Shown: positions 1 through 8,474 of the stretch, piece by piece | Position numbering within the stretch: position 1 is the first letter of the stretch | Layout: every line of letters starts with the position of its first letter | The notes under the pieces: model-generated | Databases searched by the model: none | The model's input: only the letters and a program-made list of their open reading frames with translations | Told to the model about the DNA's origin: nothing | NCBI GenBank assembly: GCA_900548795.1 | Contig: URLT01000031.1 | Span: 1-19,153, forward strand | Length of the DNA: 19,153 nt | Source of the DNA: an uncultured Eubacteriales bacterium | GTDB taxonomy: Bacteria > Bacillota > Clostridia > Oscillospirales > Oscillospiraceae | Reading direction: 5' to 3' | Position numbers and translations under genes: made by a program

Positions 1-326
1 TGCTCTATCAGGGCGTGACGCTCGGCGGCACGGGCAAGGACGTCGGCAAGCGCCACCCGACGCTCGGCAACAACGTCATGGTCGGCTGCGGCGCAAAGGT
101 TTTAGGGCCGTTTCGGGTCGGTGATAACGTCAAGATCGCGGCGAATTCCGTCGTGCTGCGCGAGGTGCCGGATAACTGCACCGTCGTCGGCATTCCGGGG
201 CATATCGTCCGCGTCGGCGGCGAGAAGCTCGACCATATCCACACGCCCGACCCCATCCAGCTCGAGATTGCGGCGCTTGCCGAGCGGGTGCAGCAATTGG
301 AAAAATTATTACAGAAGGAGCAATGA
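1..326 (+). CDS. cysE: Serine O-acetyltransferase, C-terminal part (5' end outside window)
   Basis: Transfers acetyl from acetyl-CoA to L-serine, giving O-acetylserine for cysteine synthesis in the cytosol. The reading frame is open from the left edge, so the N-terminal helical domain and the first catalytic His lie outside. The visible part begins with LYQGVTLGGTGK, the typical hexapeptide-repeat (left-handed beta-helix) core of CysE. It continues with RHPTLGNNVMVGCGAKVLG, which holds the second conserved active-site His, and then hexapeptide turns up to about PDNCTVVGIPGHIV. The last 25 or so residues form a charged helix with heptad-like leucines (EIAALAERVQQLEKLL), replacing the usual flexible C-terminal tail. 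The gene ends 3 bp before cysS, an adjacency known from Bacillus, where cysE precedes cysS. An internal GTG at 15 is not the start, because homology continues upstream of it. Confidence 0.93.
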   Translation, partial: LYQGVTLGGTGKDVGKRHPTLGNNVMVGCGAKVLGPFRVGDNVKIAANSVVLREVPDNCTVVGIPGHIVRVGGEKLDHIHTPDPIQLEIAALAERVQQLEKLLQKEQ

Positions 327-329
327 GCC

Positions 330-1739
330 ATGTATCTTTATAATTCCCTGAGCCACAAGAAGGAGCTGTTCGTTCCGAACCACCCCGACATTGTGAAGAT
401 GTATACCTGCGGGCCGACGGTCTACCACTATGCCCACATCGGCAATCTGCGCAGCTATATCATGGAGGATGTGCTGGAAAAGAGCCTGCGCTATCTGGGC
501 TACAACGTCAAGCGGGTCATGAACATCACGGACGTCGGGCATCTGGCCTCCGACGCCGACACCGGCGAGGACAAAATGCTCAAGGGTGCCAAGCGCGAGC
601 ATAAGACCGTGATGGAGGTCGCAAAATACTATACCGACGCGTTCTTTGCCGACTGCGGCAAGCTGAACATCAAACGGCCGGACGTGGTCGAGCCTGCAAC
701 GCACTGCATCCCGGAATATATCCGCATGATCGAGACGCTGCTGGACAAGGGCTATGCCTACGCGGCCGGCGGAAACATCTATTTTGATACCTCCAAGCTT
801 GAGAAATACTATGTGTTCAACGACCACAAGGAGGAGGATCTCGCCGTCGGCGTCCGCGAGGGCGTCGAGGAGGACGACAACAAGCGCAATAAGAATGATT
901 TCGTCCTCTGGTTCACCAAGTCGAAATTTGAGGATCAGGCGCTCAAGTGGGACTCCCCGTGGGGCGTGGGCTATCCCGGCTGGCATATCGAGTGCTCCTG
1001 CATCAGCATCAAGCACTTCGGCGAGGATATGGACATCCACTGCGGCGGCATCGACAACGCCTTCCCGCACCACACGAACGAGATCGCACAGTCCGAGGCC
1101 TACCTCGGCCATAAATGGTGCAACTATTGGTTCCATGTTCATCATCTGAACACCGAAGGCGGCAAAATGTCCAAATCCAAGGGCGAGTTTTTGACTGTTT
1201 CTCTGCTGGAGCAGAAGGGCTATGATCCGATGGCCTACCGTCTGTTCTGCCTGCAAAGCCACTATCGCCGCAACCTCGTCTTCTCGTGGGAGAATCTGGA
1301 CAATGCGGCGCTGACCTATGAGAAGCTGATCGCAAAGATCGCCGCGCTCGACACGCAGGACGCACCGCTCGATGAGGCCGCGCTGGCCGCGCTGCGCGAG
1401 CGCTTCAAGACTGCGCTGAACGGCGACCTCAACACCTCGCTTGCCGTCACGACGCTCTATGACGTTCTCAAGGCCAAGACGAACGACGCGACGAAGCGCG
1501 CCGCGCTTGCCGAATTCGATCAGGTGCTCGGCCTGAACCTGCTTGCGGCCGCGCAGAAGCAGCGCGAGGCGCAGCCCGAGGAGGAAAAGGATCCCGAGAT
1601 CGACGCGCTCGTCGCCGCGCGCACCGCTGCCAAGAAGGAGAAAAACTGGGCGCAGGCCGATCGCATCCGCGACGAGCTGAAGGCGCGCGGCATCGAGGTC
1701 ATCGACACGCCGCAGGGCGCAAAATGGAGAAGAATCTGA
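330..1739 (+). CDS. cysS: Cysteinyl-tRNA synthetase
   Basis: Charges tRNA-Cys with cysteine; a class I synthetase acting as a cytosolic monomer. The 469-residue length is normal. The class I HIGH motif is HIGN at residues 36-39 and KMSKS is at 279-283. The zinc site that selects cysteine is complete: C27, C222, H247 and E251, with the same spacing as the ligands in E. coli CysRS. A DALR/anticodon-binding helical region follows, and the C-terminal basic segment (AAKKEKNWAQADRIRDELKA) is typical of the family. The ATG at 330 is preceded by AGAAGGAG about 9 nt upstream, inside the end of cysE, so translation is probably coupled. Identity is secure. Confidence 0.98.
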   Translation: MYLYNSLSHKKELFVPNHPDIVKMYTCGPTVYHYAHIGNLRSYIMEDVLEKSLRYLGYNVKRVMNITDVGHLASDADTGEDKMLKGAKREHKTVMEVAKYYTDAFFADCGKLNIKRPDVVEPATHCIPEYIRMIETLLDKGYAYAAGGNIYFDTSKLEKYYVFNDHKEEDLAVGVREGVEEDDNKRNKNDFVLWFTKSKFEDQALKWDSPWGVGYPGWHIECSCISIKHFGEDMDIHCGGIDNAFPHHTNEIAQSEAYLGHKWCNYWFHVHHLNTEGGKMSKSKGEFLTVSLLEQKGYDPMAYRLFCLQSHYRRNLVFSWENLDNAALTYEKLIAKIAALDTQDAPLDEAALAALRERFKTALNGDLNTSLAVTTLYDVLKAKTNDATKRAALAEFDQVLGLNLLAAAQKQREAQPEEEKDPEIDALVAARTAAKKEKNWAQADRIRDELKARGIEVIDTPQGAKWRRI

Positions 1740-1760
1740 CGAAAACGGGGGAAAGCTGCC

Positions 1761-4361
1761 ATGAAGCTGATGATCCTTGACGGCAACAGCGTCATCAACC
1801 GGGCCTACTACGGCGTGCATCCGCTGACGACGCGCGACGGTATGTACACCAACGCGATTTTCGGCTTTCTGAACATCCTCGAGCGCGTGCGCCGCGAGGA
1901 GCGGCCGGAGGCGCTGTGCGTTGCCTTCGACCTGCACGGGCCGACGTTTCGCCATTTGAAATATGAGGCCTATAAGGCCAACCGGCACGGAATGCCCGAG
2001 GAGCTGGCCGCGCAGATGCCCGTGATGAAGGACGTACTGCGGGCGATGAACATTCCGATCTATGAATGTCAGGGCTGGGAGGCCGACGACGTGATCGGCA
2101 CGGTGTCGCGCCTCTGCGCCGATGCGGATTGGGACTGCGTGATCCTCACCGGAGATCGCGACAGCCTGCAATTGGTCAACGACCGCGTGACGGTCAAGCT
2201 CGTGCGCACGCAGGGCGGGCAGACGCGCTCGGTCAACTATGACCCGGCGACGTTCGAGGCCGAGTACGGGCTGGAGCCGATCCGCCTGATCGACCTCAAG
2301 GCGCTCATGGGCGACAGCTCGGATAATATCCCCGGCGTCGCGGGCGTCGGGCCGAAGACGGCCACGGAACTGCTGCACCGCTTCGGAACGCTCGACGGCG
2401 TTTATGAGAATCTGACGCCGCAGAATATGAAGGGAAAGCTCTATGAAAAGCTCGTCAACGGGCGGGATATGGCCTATCTCTCCTATGAGCTTGCGACCAT
2501 CCGCTGCGATGCGCCGCTCTGCTTTGAGTTTTCGCCCGAGAAGAATCTGGTGCGCGAGCCGAAGCGCCACGAGCTGTACGACCTGTTCACGCGTCTGGAG
2601 TTTCAGAAGCTGATCGACCAATACGGCCTGCGCAGCGCCGCGTTTGAAGCGCCGGAGACGGACGCGGCCGAGCCGCCCGAGGCAAAATGCGACGTTGTCA
2701 CGGCCGAAACGGCGGACGAGGCGCTCTCCGTGCTGGACGGAGCGCCCGTGGCGGTCGCAGCCTCGCCGGAGCTGGACACGGTCGCTGTCTGCCGGGACGC
2801 TACGGTCACGCTTTTGAAGCGCGAGCGCCTTGGTCTGGATCACGCCTATGTTCTCAGGCGGCTGTTTGACCGCGCCGTGCCGAAAACGGCGCATGACGTC
2901 AAGCCCTTGATGCGCCGGCTGCTTGCAGCGGGCATCGATGCCGACGGCTTTGTGTTCGACACGGCGCTGGCGGCCTATCTGCTCGACGCAACGCGCGGAA
3001 AATACGAGCTGCCGCAGCTTGCGCAGGACTACCTGCATACGCCTCCTGCGCAGGAGGAAGATCCCGACGCGCAGCTTGCCGCGCAGGCCGTCTGCGTGCA
3101 GCGGCTGCAGCGGGTGCTGTCGGAAAAGCTCGAGGCCGAGGGTATGACCGCCCTGCTGCGGGAGCTGGAGCTTCCGCTCTGCCGTGTGCTGGCGCACATG
3201 GAGCACGACGGCGTTCCGGTCGACCGGGCGGCGCTCGAGGCCTTCAGCGCCATGCTTTCCGAGCGGATCGCCGCCTGTGAGCGCCTAATCTACGGCTATT
3301 CCGGCGAACCGTTCAACATCCAGTCGCCCAAACAGCTCGTCGTGGTGCTGTTTGAAAAGCTCGGCCTGCCGCCCGTCAAAAAGACCAAGAGCGGCTATTC
3401 GACCAATGCCGAGGTGCTCGAAAAGCTTCGCGACCGCCACCCGATCATTCAGGCCGTCATGGACTACCGAATGCTCACGAAGCTGCAATCGACCTACGCC
3501 GAGGGGCTGCAAAAGGAGATCGCGCCCGACGGACGCATCCACACGACCTTCCAGAACACCGTCACGGCGACCGGCCGCCTGTCGTCGACCGAGCCGAATC
3601 TGCAAAACATCCCCGTGCGCACGGAGCTGGGCAGCGAGATCCGAAAAATGTTCGTGCCGCGCCCGGGCTGGGTGCTCGTCGACGCGGATTACAGTCAGAT
3701 CGAGCTGCGCGTGCTGGCGCATATCGCGGACGACCGCGCCATGCAGGAGGCCTTCCGTTCCGGAGAGGACTTCCACCGGCTGACCGCCTCGCGCGTGTTC
3801 CACGTGCCGCCCGAGGACGTCACGCCGCTGATGCGCCGTCAGGCCAAGGCGGTCAATTTCGGCATCGTTTACGGCATTTCCGAGTTCTCGCTGGCGCAGG
3901 ACATCGGCGTGAGCCGCCGTGAGGCCAAGGAATATATCGAGCGCTATCTGACGCAATATCCCGGCGTGCGGGACTATATGAAAAACATCGTCGAGACTGC
4001 GCGCACGCAGGGCTACGTCTCCACACTGTTCGGCAGACGACGCATGATCCCCGAGATCCGCAGCACGAATTTCAATATCCGCTCCGGTGCGGAGCGCATT
4101 GCGCTCAACACGCCCGTGCAGGGAACGGCTGCGGACATCATGAAGCTGGCGATGGTGCGCGTGTTCCGCGCGCTCGAGACGAACGGTCTGCGCGCGCGGC
4201 TGCTGCTTCAGGTGCACGACGAGCTGATCGTCGAATGCCCGCCGGAGGAGGCCGGGCGCGTGCGCGCGATCGTCGCCGACGAGATGGAGCACGCCGCGAC
4301 GCTTGCCGTGCCGCTCGTCGCCGAGGCAAAATCCGGAGAAAGCTGGTATGACGCGAAATGA
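1761..4361 (+). CDS. polA: DNA polymerase I (5'-nuclease plus polymerase, proofreading site degenerate)
   Basis: Fills gaps and removes RNA primers or flaps during repair and lagging-strand maturation. There are 866 residues in three parts. The 5'-nuclease domain covers about 1-290 (MILDGNSVINRAYYG, then GWEADDVIGT, DRDSLQLV and the helix-hairpin-helix IPGVAGVGPKTA). A 3'-5' exonuclease-like domain covers about 310-470, and family A polymerase about 480-866. Polymerase motif A is DADYSQIELR with catalytic D643. Motif B is RRQAKAVNFGIVYG with R692, K696 and Y704. Motif C is QVHDELIVE with D820 and E821. The exonuclease metal-binding DxE of motif I is absent (the region reads VAVAASPELDTVAV), so proofreading is probably inactive, as in Bacillus-type PolA. 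A gap of 21 bp follows cysS, with a GGGGGAAA ribosome site. The stop overlaps the rimI start (ATGA). Confidence 0.98.
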   Translation: MKLMILDGNSVINRAYYGVHPLTTRDGMYTNAIFGFLNILERVRREERPEALCVAFDLHGPTFRHLKYEAYKANRHGMPEELAAQMPVMKDVLRAMNIPIYECQGWEADDVIGTVSRLCADADWDCVILTGDRDSLQLVNDRVTVKLVRTQGGQTRSVNYDPATFEAEYGLEPIRLIDLKALMGDSSDNIPGVAGVGPKTATELLHRFGTLDGVYENLTPQNMKGKLYEKLVNGRDMAYLSYELATIRCDAPLCFEFSPEKNLVREPKRHELYDLFTRLEFQKLIDQYGLRSAAFEAPETDAAEPPEAKCDVVTAETADEALSVLDGAPVAVAASPELDTVAVCRDATVTLLKRERLGLDHAYVLRRLFDRAVPKTAHDVKPLMRRLLAAGIDADGFVFDTALAAYLLDATRGKYELPQLAQDYLHTPPAQEEDPDAQLAAQAVCVQRLQRVLSEKLEAEGMTALLRELELPLCRVLAHMEHDGVPVDRAALEAFSAMLSERIAACERLIYGYSGEPFNIQSPKQLVVVLFEKLGLPPVKKTKSGYSTNAEVLEKLRDRHPIIQAVMDYRMLTKLQSTYAEGLQKEIAPDGRIHTTFQNTVTATGRLSSTEPNLQNIPVRTELGSEIRKMFVPRPGWVLVDADYSQIELRVLAHIADDRAMQEAFRSGEDFHRLTASRVFHVPPEDVTPLMRRQAKAVNFGIVYGISEFSLAQDIGVSRREAKEYIERYLTQYPGVRDYMKNIVETARTQGYVSTLFGRRRMIPEIRSTNFNIRSGAERIALNTPVQGTAADIMKLAMVRVFRALETNGLRARLLLQVHDELIVECPPEEAGRVRAIVADEMEHAATLAVPLVAEAKSGESWYDAK

Positions 4362-4804
4362 TCCGACCGATGACCTCTGCGGACGTTCCGCCCGTCGCCG
4401 CGCTGGAAAAGCTGTGCTTTTCCGATCCATGGAGCGACAGCTCGATCGCCTCGGAGCTGGATAACCCGCTGAGCCTCTGGCTCGTCTGGGAGGAGGACGG
4501 TACGGCTGCCGCCTATCTGGGCGTGCAGCGGGTGCCGCCTCAGGCCGACGTGATGAACGTGGCCGTCAGCCCGGCGCTGCGCCGCCGCGGCATTGCCCGG
4601 GCGCTGTTTGCCGAGCTGGAGCGCCGCCTGCCCGATATCGACGAGCTGTTTTTGGAGGTTCGCGCCTCCAACTCCGGCGCGATCGCGCTCTATCGGACGC
4701 TCGGCTTTGCGCAGGTCGGACGGCGCCCGAATTACTATCTCGATCCGCGCGAGGATGCGCTCATCCTCAGAAAGGAGCTGTCTCATGCTGATCCTGTCCG
4801 TTGA
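4358..4804 (+). CDS. rimI: Ribosomal protein S18-alanine N-acetyltransferase (GNAT family)
   Basis: Predicted to acetylate the N-terminal alanine of ribosomal protein S18 using acetyl-CoA. The 148 residues form a single GNAT domain. The acetyl-CoA pyrophosphate loop is RRRGIA at 75-80. It is followed by the RimI signature LEVRASNSGAIALYRTLGF. Within that, E100 and Y112 have the same 12-residue spacing as the catalytic Glu and Tyr of E. coli RimI. The start overlaps the polA stop by 4 bp, and its 3' end overlaps tsaD by 20 bp, so the three are co-translated. A RimI next to TsaD is a common bacterial pairing. GNAT members can acetylate other proteins, so the substrate is inferred. Confidence 0.93.
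   Translation: MIRPMTSADVPPVAALEKLCFSDPWSDSSIASELDNPLSLWLVWEEDGTAAAYLGVQRVPPQADVMNVAVSPALRRRGIARALFAELERRLPDIDELFLEVRASNSGAIALYRTLGFAQVGRRPNYYLDPREDALILRKELSHADPVR
4771..4777 (+). promoter_or_regulatory. Ribosome binding site fixing the tsaD start
   Basis: AAAGGAG sits 7 nt before the ATG at 4785, inside the rimI coding sequence. It supports the short TsaD N-terminus over the long upstream extension of the same frame, which is rimI read out of frame. Confidence 0.75.
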
Positions 4805-5801
4805 ATCGTCCTGCGACGAGACCGCCGTTGCGCTTGTGCGCGACGGCCGCGAGGTGCTGACAGACCAGATCGCCTCGCAGGTGGCGCTGCACCGGCTCTA
4901 CGGCGGCGTCGTGCCCGAGATCGCCTCGCGCAAGCACATCGAAGCGATCTACGGCCTTGCCGAGCAGGCGCTTGCCGCCGCGAATGTGCGCCGCACCGAC
5001 ATCGACGCCGTCGCCGTGACCTACGCGCCCGGCCTGATCGGTGCGCTGCTCGTCGGCGTGAATTTTGCCAAGGCGGCGGCGCTTGCGCTGGACGTGCCGC
5101 TGATCCCCGTGCATCATATCCGCGGCCATATCGCCGCCAATTACATTGCCTATCCCGATCTGAAGCCGCCGTTTCTCTGCCTCGTCGTCTCCGGCGGGCA
5201 CACGATGCTCGTCGACGTCCGCGATTATACCGACCTGAACATCCTCGGCTCGACGCGCGACGACGCGGCGGGCGAGTGCTTCGACAAGGTTGCGCGGCTG
5301 CTCGGGATGCCTTATCCCGGCGGAGCGGCGCTCGACCGCGCGGCGCGCGAGGGAGACCCCAAGACCTATCCGATGCCGCATATCAAGGTCAGCGGCAACC
5401 CGCTGGATATGTCATTCTCCGGATTAAAAACGGCGGCGGTCAATCTGATCCATAACACCGAGCAGAAGGGCGGTGCGCTGAATATCCCCGACCTCTGCGC
5501 GAGCTTTTCCGAGGCAGTCAGCCAGATCCTTGTGCCGCGCACGCTTGCCGCGCTCGAACAGACCGGCTATCGCACGCTGGCCGTTGCGGGCGGCGTTGCG
5601 GCCAACAGCCGTATTCGCGGCGATCTGACGCGCGTGTGCGAGCAGCGCGGCGTGCGTTTGTGTCTGCCGCCGCTGTCGCTCTGCGGCGACAACGGCGCGA
5701 TGATCGGCGCGCAGGCGTATTACGAATATCTGGCCGGGCATCTTGCCGACCAGACGCTCAACGCCTATGCCACCAAATCCATGGAGGGCGAGACGCTGTA
5801 A
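4785..5801 (+). CDS. tsaD: tRNA threonylcarbamoyladenosine (t6A37) synthesis protein TsaD
   Basis: Transfers the threonylcarbamoyl group to A37 of ANN-decoding tRNAs, working with TsaB and TsaE; a cytosolic ASKHA-fold metalloenzyme. The 338 residues are normal for the family. The N-terminus MLILSVESSCDETA is diagnostic. The metal ligands are H111 and H115 in HHIRGH, with D302 in CGDNGAM. The nucleotide-site strand VSGGHTMLV and the loop AVAGGVAANS are present. The reading frame extends further upstream, but the start at 4785 is chosen because the conserved N-terminus begins there and AAAGGAG lies 7 nt before it, inside rimI. TsaB and TsaE genes, often neighbours, are not in the window. Confidence 0.97.
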   Translation: MLILSVESSCDETAVALVRDGREVLTDQIASQVALHRLYGGVVPEIASRKHIEAIYGLAEQALAAANVRRTDIDAVAVTYAPGLIGALLVGVNFAKAAALALDVPLIPVHHIRGHIAANYIAYPDLKPPFLCLVVSGGHTMLVDVRDYTDLNILGSTRDDAAGECFDKVARLLGMPYPGGAALDRAAREGDPKTYPMPHIKVSGNPLDMSFSGLKTAAVNLIHNTEQKGGALNIPDLCASFSEAVSQILVPRTLAALEQTGYRTLAVAGGVAANSRIRGDLTRVCEQRGVRLCLPPLSLCGDNGAMIGAQAYYEYLAGHLADQTLNAYATKSMEGETL

Positions 5802-5816
5802 AAAAAGAAGGATCGG

Positions 5817-7751
5817 TCAAAACGGCTTCGGATAGAGCCGCAGGCACAGCGCGGTCTTGTCATCCTCGGACGGCATTCCCGCCGTCAGGAGCGCTGCCAG
5901 CTCGCGCGGCGAGCTGCCCTGATAGGAACGGATCAGCTCCGCCGCCTGCTCTGCGCCGTCGCTTGCAAGCGTCAGCAGCAGCCCGCCGCCCAGCGCCAGC
6001 TCAAAGCGCTCCGGACGCGCCTCGCCGAAGAAGCCGGGCGGCGGCGTCTGCCGCCCGAGCGTGCGCCGCTTCGCACCGCATCCGAGATAGGACGGCGCCG
6101 AGCCCCATTTGTAAAGCACGCCCGTCCCATCGGAGAGATCCAGCTCCAGCAGGTCGACCGTGGCATATGCGCCCTCGTCGCGCAGCAGCGCCGCTCCGTT
6201 GAGCAGACGCAGCGCGGCGTCTCCGTCCAGCCCGGCCAGCAGGAGCTTTTCCAGCAGCTCGAGCGTCTCGGCGCTTGCGTCGGCGGCCTCTGCGCCGCTG
6301 CCCATTCCATCGCATAAAATGGCATAATATCGTGCGTTTGACCCGAAAAAGCACCGGCAGCGGTCGCCGATCACGCGATTTCCTTTCTTTGCGACCGTTG
6401 CAATGCCGACATCCGGCTCATAGGCGGGGCGAAGTGATTTCTGCGGCGCGGCAAGCGCGCGCAGGAACTGCGCGATGCAATCGTACTCCTGCGCCATCAC
6501 GCGGCGGCTCTCCGAGAGCTGCAGGCGGAAGCGGCGGCGGTAGAGCATCCCCTCCAGCTCCTGGTTCACGGCCATCACGAAGCCGTCTGTATGGCAGCAA
6601 TTGCTGCAAAAATCGGCCGGGAGATCCTCTCGACGCGCCGCGCCGCGCTCTAAAATAGGACGAGCCGCGCTTGCCAGCATTTCATAGGTCTGCTCCGCGT
6701 TCTGCTGCCAGCACTTGCGAAAACGCGCGCAGCAGCGGCAGATATGCTCCGCTGCGCCGTCATAGACGCGCTCGGCCTCCTCGCGCATCGGAAACCCGCC
6801 GCTTTCCGGAAGCTGCTGCCCGACCAGCTCCAGCAAATGCGCGCCCTGCTCCAGCCGCGCGGTCACTGCTGCGGCCTTGTCGGCGGTCAGCGGAGCGAAA
6901 AGACGGCGGTTTTTGCCGAGCAGTTGGCCTGCCAGACCGCCGGCAGCCAGCGCAAGGAGCGCAAGACCGTCCGCTGCGCCCAGACAGAGCAGCAGAGCAG
7001 GGGGCAGCAGCGCCGCGCCGGCCGCACGCAGTCGCCGGTCGGCCGTGCACGAGGCAAAGAGCTGCGGCAAAAGCAGCGCCCCGGTCAGGTAGGCGACGCC
7101 GTTGCCGCTCAGCTCAAGCGTCAGACCGATCACGGCCGCTGGGAGCAGCTCGCCGCACCCGGCGCACAGCAGAGCGGCGGCGAAGAGGCCGACCTCTGTC
7201 GGAAGCGGCGCACCGCTCAGCCCCGAGACGATGCAGCCGGCCAAAACGGCCGAGGCGGTACGGTTGCCCTCGACGGCGCTGCGAAAGCCCGCTACGCTCA
7301 GACCCGCCAGCAGCGTGTCCGCTGCCCAGAGACTCAGACTGGTCTCGTCTCCGCCGAGAAGACACACGCCCCCGAGCACGGCGCAGACCGACGAGGCGAC
7401 CAGAGGCAGGAACCAGCGTGTCGACGGCAGATTTGTCACGCGAAACATCCCGACCGCCGCGAGCAGCAGCACCGTCAGCGCGGTGAACATCGCCGCATGG
7501 ATGCTGTCGCAGCGCAGAATATATCCGGCCGCCGCGCCGAGAGCGGCAAAGACCGAGCTGCATCCCGGCGGGAAGGCAGCCAGAAAGCAGGCGGCCAAAG
7601 GAGTCGGATGGCGCAGAAGGCTTGTCCCCGCGAGCAAAAACGAGCCGAGCAGCGGCGGCACGGTGCGCTGCAAAAGCCGAAGCCCCCTGCTTTTCTGCCT
7701 GAGCCGCGCAAGCAGACGCTGATTCCGCAGGATCAAACGGGAACGATTCAT
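5817..7751 (-). CDS. spoIIE: Stage II sporulation protein E-type membrane phosphatase (PP2C)
   Basis: In endospore formers SpoIIE dephosphorylates SpoIIAA in the forespore, releasing sigma-F, and it localises to the division septum. The 644 residues are organised as in that family. A strongly hydrophobic N-terminal half (about 30-285) would give roughly ten membrane spans. A central cytoplasmic linker follows (about 285-450), then a PP2C-type phosphatase domain (about 455-644). Metal-binding aspartates are visible in CDGMGSG (D481), ASDGAEQ (D598) and EDDKTAL (D630/D631). KWGSAPSYLG matches the conserved strand after the switch helix. The protein is clearly shorter than the roughly 827-residue Bacillus version. 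The linker carries clustered cysteines (C338, C340, C341, C347, C382, C385, C386). A GGGGGTAAG ribosome site precedes the ATG. It is a single gene, convergent with tsaD. Confidence 0.93.
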   Translation of the reverse strand: MNRSRLILRNQRLLARLRQKSRGLRLLQRTVPPLLGSFLLAGTSLLRHPTPLAACFLAAFPPGCSSVFAALGAAAGYILRCDSIHAAMFTALTVLLLAAVGMFRVTNLPSTRWFLPLVASSVCAVLGGVCLLGGDETSLSLWAADTLLAGLSVAGFRSAVEGNRTASAVLAGCIVSGLSGAPLPTEVGLFAAALLCAGCGELLPAAVIGLTLELSGNGVAYLTGALLLPQLFASCTADRRLRAAGAALLPPALLLCLGAADGLALLALAAGGLAGQLLGKNRRLFAPLTADKAAAVTARLEQGAHLLELVGQQLPESGGFPMREEAERVYDGAAEHICRCCARFRKCWQQNAEQTYEMLASAARPILERGAARREDLPADFCSNCCHTDGFVMAVNQELEGMLYRRRFRLQLSESRRVMAQEYDCIAQFLRALAAPQKSLRPAYEPDVGIATVAKKGNRVIGDRCRCFFGSNARYYAILCDGMGSGAEAADASAETLELLEKLLLAGLDGDAALRLLNGAALLRDEGAYATVDLLELDLSDGTGVLYKWGSAPSYLGCGAKRRTLGRQTPPPGFFGEARPERFELALGGGLLLTLASDGAEQAAELIRSYQGSSPRELAALLTAGMPSEDDKTALCLRLYPKPF

Positions 7752-7782
7752 TTTCTTACCCCCAGTGGCGATTTCTGCGGTC

Positions 7783-7815
7783 AGTGTATCACGCTTCGGC
7801 GAAAAAAGCCGTCAT
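7783..7815 (-). promoter_or_regulatory. Possible spoIIE promoter with Spo0A-box-like site
   Basis: Read on the minus strand, TACACT (7788-7783, preceded by TGA to give an extended -10 look) could be a -10. ATGACG (7815-7810) lies 21 bp upstream as a poor -35. Between them is TTCGCCGAA (7795-7803), a palindrome that matches the Spo0A core TGNCGAA at all but the first base in both orientations. Bacillus spoIIE is driven by sigma-A RNA polymerase with Spo0A-P and an unusually long spacer near 21 bp. The resemblance is suggestive only, because short degenerate matches are common. Confidence 0.25.
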
Positions 7816-7853
7816 CTACGGGCGAAAAAATCAAATTTATACGGAGGAAGCAA

Positions 7854-8459
7854 ATGGGAAAGGAACTGGAATATAAGCTGGCCGTTTCGGATGCTGAGGC
7901 GCTTGACGCGATCCTGAGCGATGCCGAGGTGTGGCAACTTGCAGACGGAGGCTGGCACGAGATCTCAATGAAAACGACCTATTACGACACACCTTCGCGC
8001 GCATTTTCGCGTTGCCGTTGGACGCTGCGCCGCCGTATGGAGAATCATGAATCGATCATCACGCTCAAAACGCCGACGAGCGAGGCGCACACGCGCGGCG
8101 AATGGCAGACCAAGGGCGAAACGATGGATCTCGGCGCGGCAGAACGGCTCCTGCTGGCCGGTGCGCCCAAAAAGCTCCTGCTGCTCCTTCGAGACGGAGC
8201 GCTCGAGTCAGTTTGCGGCGCAGAGTTTACCCGTCGGTGTGTGCTGCTGCGTTTCCCGGACGGGAGCGCGGCTGAGCTGGCCGGGGACGTTGGCTTTTTG
8301 ACCGGGAAAACCGAGCGCCTGCCCTTCACCGAGCTGGAGCTGGAGCTGAAATCCGGCAAGCCGGACGCAATGCGGGCGTTGGCCGCCGCGCTTTGCCTGC
8401 GCTATGCTCTGCGCGAGCAGCCTGCAAGCAAGCACGCCCGCGCCGCAGCGCTCAGATGA
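7854..8459 (+). CDS. CYTH-domain triphosphate tunnel metalloenzyme
   Basis: A 201-residue protein of the CYTH (CyaB/thiamine triphosphatase) superfamily. These enzymes form an eight-stranded beta tunnel and hydrolyse or cyclise triphosphate substrates with divalent metal. The N-terminus carries the defining ExExK motif, ELEYK at residues 4-8. Further tunnel features are YYDTPSRAF, the basic strand RWTLRRRMEN, the acidic ELELELKSG, and a C-terminal ASKHARA that fits the conserved SK-x-x-R end. No CHAD domain is fused. Bacterial members include a clostridial tripolyphosphatase (Clostridium thermocellum TTM), so inorganic tripolyphosphate is a plausible substrate, but it cannot be read from sequence. 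The frame is open far upstream through the antisense of spoIIE. The ATG at 7854 is chosen because of GGAGG just before it and because the motif begins there. Confidence 0.88.
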   Translation: MGKELEYKLAVSDAEALDAILSDAEVWQLADGGWHEISMKTTYYDTPSRAFSRCRWTLRRRMENHESIITLKTPTSEAHTRGEWQTKGETMDLGAAERLLLAGAPKKLLLLLRDGALESVCGAEFTRRCVLLRFPDGSAAELAGDVGFLTGKTERLPFTELELELKSGKPDAMRALAAALCLRYALREQPASKHARAAALR

Positions 8460-8474
8460 GCCAAAGGCTAAAAA

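Noticed and set aside
309..3206. A 965-codon open minus-strand frame opposite cysS and polA
   Set aside because: Caused by GC-rich codon use in the real plus-strand genes, which have complete catalytic motifs; the translation has no recognisable domain.
4593..4784. A 64-residue N-terminal extension of TsaD
   Set aside because: It is rimI read out of frame; the TsaD family begins at 4785, where a ribosome site is present.
5802..5816. A shared terminator between convergent tsaD and spoIIE
   Set aside because: The 15-bp gap has a T-rich run on the minus strand but no GC-rich stem before it, so no terminator can be supported.
6744..7853. A 370-residue N-terminal extension of the CYTH protein
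   Set aside because: Gln/Arg-rich antisense of spoIIE; the CYTH motif starts right after the ATG at 7854, which has a GGAGG site.
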